Below, in pieces: positions 6,637 through 13,537 of a stretch of 13,537 nt of DNA. Within the stretch, counting starts at the first letter, position 1. Each line of letters begins with the position of its first letter. A program made the translations under genes and the position numbers. The notes under the pieces are model-generated. The model searched no databases, was not told the DNA's origin, and saw only the letters and a program-made list of their open reading frames with translations. Where the stretch lies: assembly GCA_035256645.1 (NCBI GenBank), contig DATEXU010000269.1:1-13537 (forward strand), written 5' to 3'. The DNA is from G026625185 sp035256645 (GTDB lineage: Bacteria > Desulfobacterota > WTBG01 > JAGOGO01).

Positions 6637-7035
6637 ATGAAACTGATATTTAAAATTTGTTTAGTTATTTTATTAACAATGGGGATTTTTTCTTTGGCAA
6701 TAGCGCAAGATAAGACTGAAATGAAGGGCGGCAAAGGCATGATGGGAAAACAAGGGATGATGACCGAGCACGGGAAGATGATGGGTGATAAGTGCTGGAT
6801 GATGAGCCATATGATGATGGACAAATCTCTTGTTGCCACAGAAGATGGCGGCGTTATCGTGATGGTAGGCAATAAACTTCAAAAGTACGACAAAGATTTA
6901 GTATTACAAAAAGAGGTAGAAATAAAAATTGACCTGGAGGGGATGCAGAAAACGATGATGGAGATGATGGGAAAATGTCCTCTGCATAAAAAGATGATGC
7001 AAGAAGAAGGCATGATGGGAGAAACCAAGAAATAG
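6637..7035 (+). CDS. Secreted Met-rich putative copper-binding protein
   Basis: A 132-aa protein with a clear signal peptide (residues 1-23, cleavage predicted after AIA, before QD). The mature 109 residues contain 22 Met, mostly as MM pairs (MMG, KMM, HMMM, MEMM), plus Cys53, Cys114 and His45, His58, His117. Such thioether clusters are typical of periplasmic Cu(I)/Ag(I)-binding proteins. The middle (about 65-100) lacks Met clusters and looks like short beta strands (GGVIVMVGNKLQKYDKDL), so the protein may be a small folded domain flanked by two metal-binding arms. A strong Shine-Dalgarno (AAGGAGG, 6623-6629) sits 7 nt upstream. It is the last gene before a strong terminator. It does not clearly match a named family such as CusF, CopK or SilE; periplasmic copper buffering is inferred. 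Confidence 0.85.
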   Translation: MKLIFKICLVILLTMGIFSLAIAQDKTEMKGGKGMMGKQGMMTEHGKMMGDKCWMMSHMMMDKSLVATEDGGVIVMVGNKLQKYDKDLVLQKEVEIKIDLEGMQKTMMEMMGKCPLHKKMMQEEGMMGETKK

Positions 7036-7075
7036 TCAGCAAAACGACTATTGCAATGTGGGAGAAAATAATAAA

Positions 7076-7111
7076 AAAGGTCAGGGGGGGCAAGCTCCCC
7101 CCCTGATTTTT
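7076..7111. terminator. Bidirectional Rho-independent terminator between convergent operons
   Basis: TCAGGGGGGG (7081-7090) pairs perfectly with CCCCCCCTGA (7097-7106) around the loop CAAGCT. Flanking AAAGG and TTTTT extend the stem through wobble and A-T pairs. A T-run follows on the plus strand and an A-run precedes it, so it can stop transcripts from the Met-rich gene and from the kinase on the opposite strand. Confidence 0.9.
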
Positions 7112-7140
7112 CCATAGGAAAAAGGTCCGAGTATAAAGAA

Positions 7141-7279
7141 CCTAAATTGAGCGATTTTCATTACAAAACCAGTAGGACAGGCGTCTCGCCTGTCCTGAAG
7201 GGTGAAATGACCGGACAGCCGAGACGCCTGTCCTACCGTGGTTTGGGCGCCTTAGCAAACAAAAATCGCTCAATTTAGG
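7141..7279. repeat. 135-bp MITE-like repeat, copy 2
   Basis: The core 7143-7277 matches 2372-2506 in the same orientation with four substitutions. The ends CCTAAATTGAGCGATT (7141-7156) and 7264-7279 are exact complements, again 16 bp, although the outermost two base pairs differ from copy 1 (CC/GG here, TA/TA there). Hairpin 1 (7174-7196) is identical to copy 1; hairpin 2 here has one C-C mismatch. The copy lies between the bidirectional terminator and the kinase stop codon, starting 10 bp past the end of that gene. Confidence 0.85.
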
Positions 7280-7286
7280 AAGAAGA

Positions 7287-9206
7287 TTATTGCTCATTGG
7301 TAGCACTCAAGACGCACCGGAATCCTACTTCTTCAAATGCTTCCCAGGGATGTCGAGGAATACCTTGAATTAATTTTTTCTTTTTTGTCAAATCCATCCT
7401 CAATCCGCCCAAGATGACATAGTGCGTTCCTGCCCTCTCCGGTAAGGGTGACTTTTGAAATCCCATCCCCCATTCGCTTACATTTTCATCTATGCCCCTA
7501 ATCCCATAAGAATTAGGTTTAGAGTCGAGCACTGAAGCGGGAAATTGCTGAAGGCTCGGCGCGGTAGTTGAAGGTGGGGAGACCTGCTTATCTATCGTGT
7601 CCCCCATCATGTGGGAGTGCATTTCATCCATGTTCATCATTGTTCCTGAGGCCTCCGATGCATTCACCGCTGGTGGGTCTGACTGTTTGATCTTGCCTTT
7701 GTTCACAGAGAACCACTCTAACTCGCTGGGCAAGCGTCTTCCGTAAAAACGGGCATACTCTTCAGCTCCGTATGCGGTAATCCGCACTACCGGATAATAA
7801 TCATACGTTGGGTCAGTAACAAAAAATTTCCCGTTATGGAACATAATGGGATCGTATCCCTCCGTAACTTCCTCCAAAAAGAGCCAGATATCACCATTCC
7901 CCTTTACCACACCATCCTCTACCCGGATGGTAGAAAGGATGTGATTTAAAAAATCCACATACTGGCGATTGGTGACCTTTGTCTCATCCATGTAAAAAGC
8001 GGCAACCTCAAATGTTCCCGCTTGTGGCCCGAAACTCTTTGGAAGGGTTACCTTCCCCTGAGGGACCAGATGAAGAATTGCTTCGTCTTTTCCTTTAAGG
8101 GTAAGGGGAAAAGGAGCATTGAGGCGAGGGGAGATAATTTTTTCTTTTGGAGGGACTGAACCTTGAGTAACAGCGGGAAGCAAAGACGGCACCGCTATAG
8201 AAGGCTGAGATGATTTTGTCCGGTGATAAAAAATGTGAAAACCTATGGATGCAATCACCAGAAGCACAACTATTGCTATCGTAAGACGGGCTTTCCTGGT
8301 CCGAGAAAGCGAAAGTCCTTCGGTTTTTTCCAAAACATCCAAGAGGCTTTTTCTTAAAACATTGACCGAAGGAATCCGTTTTTTTTTGTCCTCTGCTGTG
8401 GCCTGTTGAATGATACGGTCCAATTGTTTCAGAAAAGGGGTATCCGGATTCTGGAGGTGGGCGGTTTTGAGGGGAAAAGCGGTATCCTTGCCCATTTTTC
8501 CGATGACAGCTTCATAAAGAATTTTTCCCAATGAATAGATGTCACCTCGGGAATCAGTTCCCCCCATATCCATTATCTGTTCCGGGGACATGTACGGTAT
8601 GGTTCCTTCCATGTGATGACTTCGGGTAACCCCTTGCCAGCGGGGACCACCGGCCAGACCAAAATCTGCAATTTTAGGGGTAAATTCATCTAAAAGTATA
8701 TTCTCCGGCTTTAAGTCTCTATGGATGATTCCGAGTTTATGGATTATCTCCACTCCATCCAAAACCGGCAAAAATAACTCTCTTATCCACTTCCGGATGT
8801 CTTTCTCATTGCCCCGTAACCCTTCTGAAGGGATAGTGGACCGAAGGGTCGGTCCGGGAATGTACTCCATCACGAGATAGTCAATGGGCAACTCCTCGCC
8901 ACCTCTTTGCACAACCGCTCGATCCTGATCGTAAACCTGAAGTATATTGGGATGACGCACTTGTGCCATCGTGAGAACTTCGCGTCGAAAACGCTCCATT
9001 GTAGCTTGAATCTCTTCTTGATCACCATCAAATGAGGAAAGTAAATTTTCGGAGATGATTTTAACAGCCACTTCCCGCTCCAGGTTGATCTGTCGAGCTC
9101 GATAGACTTCTCCCTTACCACCGGTATGGATATGGTCGATTATTTTCCACTTCCCATTAAGAATAATCCCCTTTTCCAAAAGAGGTTCCTTTTTATCAGT
9201 ATTCAC
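7287..9206 (-). CDS. Transmembrane Ser/Thr protein kinase with SUMF1/FGE-like sensor domain
   Basis: A 639-aa protein. Residues about 18-295 are a Hanks-type kinase with the key residues present: Gly-rich loop GGKGEV (29-34), VAVK with K49, helix-C E76, catalytic HRDLKPEN (162-169), DFG (181-183) and SPE (207-209). It should therefore be active. One membrane helix (about 308-327) leads to an extracytoplasmic Pro/Ser linker and a SUMF1/FGE-like domain (about 380-635): VTNRQY (411-416), RRLPSELEW (490-498), ENVSEW (574-579), GFRC (628-631). The catalytic Cys context of true formylglycine-generating enzymes is not apparent, so ligand sensing is likelier than catalysis. Residues 523-534 carry six Met and two His (MMNMDEMHSHMM) in a loop absent from ordinary SUMF1 domains, a candidate copper site. 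The start is GTG: an in-frame TGA lies just upstream and GAGGG is 9 nt away. It is last in the minus-strand group after cusBA and the 117-aa gene. Confidence 0.92.
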   Translation of the reverse strand: MNTDKKEPLLEKGIILNGKWKIIDHIHTGGKGEVYRARQINLEREVAVKIISENLLSSFDGDQEEIQATMERFRREVLTMAQVRHPNILQVYDQDRAVVQRGGEELPIDYLVMEYIPGPTLRSTIPSEGLRGNEKDIRKWIRELFLPVLDGVEIIHKLGIIHRDLKPENILLDEFTPKIADFGLAGGPRWQGVTRSHHMEGTIPYMSPEQIMDMGGTDSRGDIYSLGKILYEAVIGKMGKDTAFPLKTAHLQNPDTPFLKQLDRIIQQATAEDKKKRIPSVNVLRKSLLDVLEKTEGLSLSRTRKARLTIAIVVLLVIASIGFHIFYHRTKSSQPSIAVPSLLPAVTQGSVPPKEKIISPRLNAPFPLTLKGKDEAILHLVPQGKVTLPKSFGPQAGTFEVAAFYMDETKVTNRQYVDFLNHILSTIRVEDGVVKGNGDIWLFLEEVTEGYDPIMFHNGKFFVTDPTYDYYPVVRITAYGAEEYARFYGRRLPSELEWFSVNKGKIKQSDPPAVNASEASGTMMNMDEMHSHMMGDTIDKQVSPPSTTAPSLQQFPASVLDSKPNSYGIRGIDENVSEWGMGFQKSPLPERAGTHYVILGGLRMDLTKKKKLIQGIPRHPWEAFEEVGFRCVLSATNEQ

Positions 9207-9290
9207 GCGAAGTTTCCCTCATTGCGATTTCTTTTTAAAACTTCACCCCAAGCTGCGAATAATTTCCGATAGTTGCTGCGCTCAACCCAT

Positions 9291-9644
9291 CTACTTTTTC
9301 AACTCTACGATGTCATTTACTTTGGCCTCGCCTGATATTATCTTAGCGTTGGCCATATGTTCGTCAACTATTTCCAGAATTTTTACCTTGCCTACTTCTT
9401 CCCTTTTGAACATGGGCTGCTGTCCTTTCGGGCCGGTATTTCCCGTTTTTACAAACCTTACAACCATAAGCTCCTGTCCTGCTTTTGCCCCATCACTGGT
9501 GCCTACGCAGAGATATATTTTGCCATCGGTAGCTTCAAGAACCGTTCCTCTCATTATGTATTTATGGTAAACAGAACCAGCATAACTTGTTGAAACAACC
9601 AATAGAACCAAAACTAACGCAGAAATAATAGATTTGATTTTCAT
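9291..9644 (-). CDS. Secreted small protein of unknown function in cus locus
   Basis: A 117-aa protein with a signal peptide (1-22, cleavage after SYA). The mature part is rich in beta-strand-like segments: RGTVLEATDGKIYLCVG (32-48), GAKAGQELMVVRFV (52-65), VGKVKILEIVDEHMANAKII (84-103), KVNDIVEL (108-115). The pattern, with GTSDGAKAGQEL and a final GEAKVNDIV, faintly resembles the C-terminal domain of FlgT-type periplasmic proteins or an SH3-like barrel; this is a weak match. One Cys (C46) and few His or Met argue against a dedicated metal buffer. AAGGAG (9651-9656) lies 6 nt upstream of the ATG. It sits 77 bp after cusA and 84 bp before the kinase gene, so it may be a periplasmic accessory of the pump or kinase. 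Function unknown. Confidence 0.82.
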   Translation of the reverse strand: MKIKSIISALVLVLLVVSTSYAGSVYHKYIMRGTVLEATDGKIYLCVGTSDGAKAGQELMVVRFVKTGNTGPKGQQPMFKREEVGKVKILEIVDEHMANAKIISGEAKVNDIVELKK

Positions 9645-9688
9645 TTATAACTCCTTATAACATTAGGTGTTTATTTGTACATAAGGCA

Positions 9689-9717
9689 ATCATTCTTTCA
9701 AACACTATTGGTGTCAA
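9689..9717 (-). promoter_or_regulatory. Possible promoter for the 117-aa gene and kinase
   Basis: Read on the minus strand, TTGACA (9717-9712) matches the -35 consensus exactly. After 17 bp, AATGAT (9694-9689) matches the -10 box at 4 of 6 positions. It lies in the 77-bp gap after the cusA stop, 45 bp from the ATG at 9644. This would let the 117-aa gene and kinase be expressed without the pump. The weak -10 box leaves it uncertain. Confidence 0.4.
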
Positions 9718-9721
9718 ATCA

Positions 9722-12700
9722 TTAATCAACCGTTTTCCCGCGAAACGCCCTTCCCCTCCATATCAAATATATGGCAGGGTAAATGATCAGCTCCAGAATG
9801 GTGGAGGTGACCACGCCGCCGACCATAGGGGCGGCGATCCGCTTCATTACATCCGCGCCCGTGCCGTGACTGAACATAATCGGGATAAGGCCGGCCAGGA
9901 TAACACTTACCGTCATAATTTTTGGTCTTATCCTTTTTACCGCTCCGTGCATGATCGCATCCTTAAGGTCACTTATAGTATTTAGTTTTCCGTCCTTCTT
10001 CCACTGTTCATAAGCCAGATCCAGATAGAGAAGCATAACCACCCCGGTTTCCGCATCCAGTCCGGCAAGGGCGATGATTCCCACCCACACCGCAATGCTC
10101 ATATTGTAGTTGAGAAAGTAAAGAAACCAGAATGACCCAACCAGAGAAAAAGGGACTGCCAGCAGAACGATCAAGGTCTTGGTAACCGACTGGGTATTAA
10201 AATAGAGGAGGACAAATATGATAAGCAAGGTCAGGGGAATAACCAGTTTTAGCCTTTCATGGGTTTTCACCAGATATTCATATTCACCGCTCCACTGCAG
10301 GCGGTAGCCGTCGGGAATCTTCAAAGAGGCAACACTCTTTTTGGCCTCGTTCACGTACCCCCCTACATCCCGGCCGGAAAAGTCCACATAAACATAGGCG
10401 GTAAGAAGCCCTTCTTCACTTTTGATGACCGTCGGGCCATTTACTGCTTTTATCTCTGCCAGTTCACCGAGCGGCACCTGAACAAGAGCTGAGGAAAAAG
10501 ATGACATTCCTGCGCCTGAAGGAGCATTTCCCCTCATAACCGGAATCCGCACTCGTTGCAGTTTTTCCAGGGTATCTCTTAATTCCCTCGAATAGCGGAT
10601 GTTCACCGGGTAGCGCTGTCTTCCCTCCACTGTGGTGGTAATCGTCATTCCGCCGATCGCCGATTGAATCACGTCCTGAACATCTTCAACCGTTAAACCA
10701 TAACGCGCAACCGCATCCCGCCTGATAGCAAAGTCTAAGAAATACCCCGTGGTTATCCTTTCCGCATATACGCTTCGTGTACCCGGAATGCTCCTCAGGT
10801 GATGTTCAATAGCCAGCCCGATTTTTTCAATTTCCTCAAGATTTGGGCCAAGAATTTTTATCCCCACTGGTGTCCTGATCCCGGTTGCCAGCATATCGAT
10901 CCGGGCTTTTATCGGCATGGTAAACGAATTCGCCACTCCAGGTATGGTGAGCGCATCATTCATCTCGTTTTTAAGCTTCTCCACTGTCATCCCCGTCCGC
11001 CACTCAGATTCGGGCTTGAGATTTATTACCGTTTCAAACATCTCGAGGGGAGCAGGGTCAGTGGCAGTCTCAGCGCGGCCGGCTTTTCCAAAAACCTGGA
11101 CCACCTCCGGAAATTTCATCAATATCTTATCCTGAAGCTGGAGTAATTTTGCTACTACGGATATGGATGGTGCAGGCGCGGTCACCGGCATAAAAAAAAG
11201 CGTCCCCTCATAAAGGGAAGGCATAAATTCTGATCCGAGTTTTATAAAGGGGTAGACGGTAGCAGCTAAAACTATGATGGCCAGAATAATAACCGTCTTT
11301 TTAAACCGAAGCGCAAAGGAGGCGATTGGCTCATAGAGTCTGTGGAGGATGATACTTATGGGATTTTTCTCCTCAGGCTTTATTTTCCCGCGAATTAACA
11401 GGGTCATTAAGACCGGGGTTAATGTTACTGCCAGGAAGGAAGAAAAGAGCATGGCAAAGGTCTTGGTGTAAGCTAAGGGTTTAAAAAGCCTCCCTGCCTG
11501 AGCCTGAAGGGTAAAAACCGGAAGAAACCCGACCGAAATAACCAAAAGGGAAAAGAAAAGCGATGGTCCCACTTCTTTTGCTGCCTCAATGATTACTTCC
11601 GTTCTGCTGCCCTGCTTTCCTTTTAATTCCCATTCTTCAAGTTTTTTATGGGCGTTTTCCACCATAATGATCGCGGCATCCACCATCGCTCCGATTGCTA
11701 TGGCAATACCGCTTAAACTCATGATGTTGGAAGTGACCCTGAGATAATACATGCTGATAAAAGAAAGGATAATCGCAATCGGGAGGGTAAGGATGATGAC
11801 CAGGGCGCTGCGCAAATGAAATAAAAAAACAATGCAAACCGCGCTCACCGCCAGGGAAAGTTTGATGAGTTCTTCTTTGAGGGTAGCAATGGAGCGAAGG
11901 ATCAGATCAGACCGGTCATAGGTGATGACAATCTTTACTCCCTTGGGAAGGCTCGGTTCAATGTCTTTTTTAACCTTTTCTTTGACCCGTTCGATAACAC
12001 TGAGCACATTCTCACCAAACCTCACCACCACAATACCGCCGGCCACCTCGCCCTTGCCATCAAGATCGGCAAGTCCCCTGCGGATTTCAGGCCCAAGCTG
12101 TACCTGTGCAATATCTTTTAAATAGATCGGTGTCCCGGTGCCATTGGTGCCCACGGCGACGCTTTCGAGGTCTTGGAGGTTTTTGATATATCCCCTGCCC
12201 CGCACCATGTATTCAAAGCCGGAAAGTTCGATAACCCTTCCTTCCACATCCAGGTTGCTGCGTCTTACTGCCTCCATCACCTTGGTAATTGGAAGGTTAT
12301 AGGCTAAGAGGCGATTAGGGTCAATAGTAACCTGGTACTGTTTGACAAAACCACCAATACTGGCAACCTGGGAAACTCCCGGAACGCTTTCGATGGCAAG
12401 CTTCAGATTCCAATCCTGAAGCGAGCGAAGTTCAGAGAGGTTATGCCCTCCGGTTTCATCAACTAATGCGTAAGAAAATCCCCACCCAACACTCGTTGCA
12501 TCCGGCCCGAGGATAGGATTCACCGCCGTAGGGAGTTTGTTCTTTACTGCCTGGAGGTATTCCAGAATCCGGCTTCGTGCCCAGTAAATATCAGTCCCTT
12601 CTTGGAAAATGATATAGATGAAAGAGCTTCCCAGAAAGGAGAATCCACGCACTGCCTGCACCTTGGGAGCGGCCAGGAGGGTTGAAGATATCGGGTAGGT

Positions 12701-12895
12701 AATCTGGTCTTCCACCAAGTCCGGGCTTCTTCCCGGCCATTCGGTGTAAACAATAACCTGGGTATCGCTTAAGTCCGGTAGGGCATCAAGGGGAGTATGT
12801 TTTAACGCCCAGTATCCCCAGGCAAGGGAAAAAAAGGTAAACAAAAAAATGACAAATTTGTTGCGGGCGCTGTATTCGATAATTTTAGCGATCAT
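9722..12895 (-). CDS. cusA: Cu(I)/Ag(I) efflux RND pump CusA
   Basis: A 1057-aa inner-membrane RND transporter, the proton-driven component of the CusCBA tripartite efflux system. It aligns over the full family length, with TM1 near residues 14-32 and two large periplasmic loops. The metal-binding Met triad known from E. coli CusA (M573, M623, M672) is present as M569 (FFMP), M619 (APLEMFET) and M668 (RIDMLATG), each offset by exactly four residues, which indicates Cu/Ag rather than Zn/Co/Cd specificity. TM4 keeps the proton-relay acidic residues in VDAAIIMVENAHKK (D406, E413). The cusB adaptor is upstream on the same strand with a 107-bp gap filled by heptamer repeats. No good Shine-Dalgarno precedes the ATG (only GGTAG), unlike most genes here, possibly because the repeat displaced it. 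Confidence 0.97.
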   Translation of the reverse strand: MIAKIIEYSARNKFVIFLFTFFSLAWGYWALKHTPLDALPDLSDTQVIVYTEWPGRSPDLVEDQITYPISSTLLAAPKVQAVRGFSFLGSSFIYIIFQEGTDIYWARSRILEYLQAVKNKLPTAVNPILGPDATSVGWGFSYALVDETGGHNLSELRSLQDWNLKLAIESVPGVSQVASIGGFVKQYQVTIDPNRLLAYNLPITKVMEAVRRSNLDVEGRVIELSGFEYMVRGRGYIKNLQDLESVAVGTNGTGTPIYLKDIAQVQLGPEIRRGLADLDGKGEVAGGIVVVRFGENVLSVIERVKEKVKKDIEPSLPKGVKIVITYDRSDLILRSIATLKEELIKLSLAVSAVCIVFLFHLRSALVIILTLPIAIILSFISMYYLRVTSNIMSLSGIAIAIGAMVDAAIIMVENAHKKLEEWELKGKQGSRTEVIIEAAKEVGPSLFFSLLVISVGFLPVFTLQAQAGRLFKPLAYTKTFAMLFSSFLAVTLTPVLMTLLIRGKIKPEEKNPISIILHRLYEPIASFALRFKKTVIILAIIVLAATVYPFIKLGSEFMPSLYEGTLFFMPVTAPAPSISVVAKLLQLQDKILMKFPEVVQVFGKAGRAETATDPAPLEMFETVINLKPESEWRTGMTVEKLKNEMNDALTIPGVANSFTMPIKARIDMLATGIRTPVGIKILGPNLEEIEKIGLAIEHHLRSIPGTRSVYAERITTGYFLDFAIRRDAVARYGLTVEDVQDVIQSAIGGMTITTTVEGRQRYPVNIRYSRELRDTLEKLQRVRIPVMRGNAPSGAGMSSFSSALVQVPLGELAEIKAVNGPTVIKSEEGLLTAYVYVDFSGRDVGGYVNEAKKSVASLKIPDGYRLQWSGEYEYLVKTHERLKLVIPLTLLIIFVLLYFNTQSVTKTLIVLLAVPFSLVGSFWFLYFLNYNMSIAVWVGIIALAGLDAETGVVMLLYLDLAYEQWKKDGKLNTISDLKDAIMHGAVKRIRPKIMTVSVILAGLIPIMFSHGTGADVMKRIAAPMVGGVVTSTILELIIYPAIYLIWRGRAFRGKTVD

Positions 12896-12910
12896 ATCGG
12901 TCTACCAAAA

Positions 12911-13002
12911 AGTCAGCAGTCAGGAGTCAGAAGCCAGGAGACAGGATTCAGAATGTTTTTAAAATTTCTTCTGGCTTCTGAATTCTGTCTTCTGTCTCCT
13001 GT
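12911..13002. repeat. Inverted array of 7-bp repeats between cusB and cusA
   Basis: From 12912 to 12953 the sequence reads as six consecutive heptamers close to GTCAGRA (GTCAGCA, GTCAGGA, GTCAGAA, GCCAGGA, GACAGGA, TTCAGAA). After an A/T-rich loop, complementary heptamers run from about 12968 to 13001. Exact long arms include TCAGAAGCCAG (12927-12937) with 12971-12981, and CAGGAGACAG (12935-12944) with 12992-13001; because the units repeat, several registers can pair. The array stops one base before the cusB stop codon (13005-13003). On the minus-strand transcript it ends in CTGACTTTTTGG, so a hairpin followed by five U residues would lie just ahead of cusA. Confidence 0.75.
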
Positions 13003-13537
13003 TTAATGTTGAGGGAGGGGTACTACCCCCTTGAGTTTTGCCTCCGAGTCGATAAGGAAATTGGCTGCCGAAGCAACCCTTTCCCCTGCTTTAAGTCCCC
13101 TGATTACTTCTACCAACCCATCCCCTCTAAGCCCAAGGGCAACTTCCCGTGGTTCAAAATTTCCGCCTCCTTTATCAACGTAAACCACGTGCCTTTCTCC
13201 GGTATCAATAACCGCTTCTGCCGGGATCGCCAGTTTTGTCCCAAGGTCAATCTTCACTTGCACATCAGTATACATGTTTGGTTTCAGCTCTCCACCTGGG
13301 TTCGGGATGGTGAATCGAACCTTTGTGGTCCGGGTTTCTTCCGACAAGGTGGGATAAATGAGATCAATCGTTGAGAAAAATTCTTTTCCGGGAAAATAGC
13401 TGAGATTAATTTTTGCGGTATCACCCATCTTAATTAAGGATAGTTCATACTCATAAATATCGGCAATAACCAAAACAAAGGATAAATCAGCAACATCAAA
13501 AAGTTTCTCTCCTGGCATGACCCGCATTCCTTGAAGG
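13003..13537 (-). CDS. cusB: Efflux RND periplasmic adaptor CusB, C-terminal part (runs off window)
   Basis: The last 178 or so residues of a membrane-fusion protein; the reading frame stays open to the right edge (…LQG before the M at 13527), so that Met is internal and the N-terminus is missing. Visible parts are the end of the barrel-sandwich/lipoyl half (GMRVMPGEKLFDVADLS), a beta-barrel domain (ADIYEYELSLIKMGDTAKI, FSTIDLIYPTLSEETRTTKVRF) and the membrane-proximal domain (PNMYTDVQVKI, IPAEAVIDTGERHVVYVD, GLKAGERVASAANFLIDSEAKLKG). The last phrase is highly typical of CusB. CusB links CusA to the outer-membrane channel and passes on Cu(I). The outer-membrane gene is presumably further right. 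The gene precedes cusA on the same strand and is probably co-transcribed. Confidence 0.93.
   Translation of the reverse strand, partial: LQGMRVMPGEKLFDVADLSFVLVIADIYEYELSLIKMGDTAKINLSYFPGKEFFSTIDLIYPTLSEETRTTKVRFTIPNPGGELKPNMYTDVQVKIDLGTKLAIPAEAVIDTGERHVVYVDKGGGNFEPREVALGLRGDGLVEVIRGLKAGERVASAANFLIDSEAKLKGVVPLPQH

Noticed and set aside
7290..8070. Formylglycine-generating (sulfatase-activating) enzyme activity for the kinase C-terminus.
   Set aside because: The family fold is recognisable but motifs are degenerate, the active-site Cys context is not apparent and no sulfatase gene is nearby.
11646..11837. Short open frames inside cusA on both strands, such as this 63-codon one.
   Set aside because: They overlap the conserved CusA frame and have low-complexity translations with no ribosome sites or family features.
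12911..13002. Regularly spaced short repeats that could suggest a CRISPR-like array.
   Set aside because: The units are 7 bp, contiguous and inverted around a loop, with no spacers and no cas genes.

Overview
The window looks like chromosomal DNA of a diderm (Gram-negative-type) bacterium of moderate GC content, dominated by a copper/silver homeostasis locus. The evidence for a diderm is an RND tripartite metal pump (CusA and its periplasmic adaptor), secreted proteins with signal peptides and a membrane-anchored c-type cytochrome. Several short palindromic repeats, a scaffold protein combining MshEN, HD-GYP-like, receiver and DUF4388 domains, and a eukaryotic-type Ser/Thr kinase would fit an uncultured lineage such as Omnitrophota or a relative. 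That placement is inference and has not been tested by phylogeny.

Layout, left to right. Positions 1-96 hold a multi-armed inverted-repeat structure. A consensus sigma70-type promoter (175-203) drives a 670-aa multidomain signalling scaffold (248-2260). A 135-bp repeat with terminal inverted repeats (2372-2506) lies in the next gap. Then comes a plus-strand copper group: CopA Cu(I) P-type ATPase (2558-5026), a closely coupled DUF302 protein (5042-5428), a repeat-rich gap with a second MITE-like element (5596-5728), an anchored monohaem cytochrome c with a His-rich tail (5915-6475), and a secreted Met-rich protein (6637-7035). The last two genes share a 58-bp upstream sequence. The group ends at a strong bidirectional terminator (7076-7111). 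A second copy of the 135-bp repeat follows (7143-7277), so the two copies bracket the whole copper group as direct repeats.

The right half is on the minus strand and converges on that terminator. In transcription order it holds a CusB-type adaptor (running off the right edge, 13537-13003), CusA (12895-9722), a secreted 117-aa protein (9644-9291) and a transmembrane Ser/Thr kinase with a C-terminal SUMF1/FGE-like domain (9206-7287). An inverted array of 7-bp repeats sits between cusB and cusA.

Working model: CopA moves cytosolic Cu(I) to the periplasm, CusBA (with an outer-membrane partner outside the window) expels it from the cell, and the Met-rich and His-tailed proteins bind metal in the periplasm. 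No CusRS, CueR or CsoR gene is visible. The kinase carries a Met/His-rich insertion in its predicted extracytoplasmic domain, which makes it a candidate copper sensor and is the most interesting lead here.
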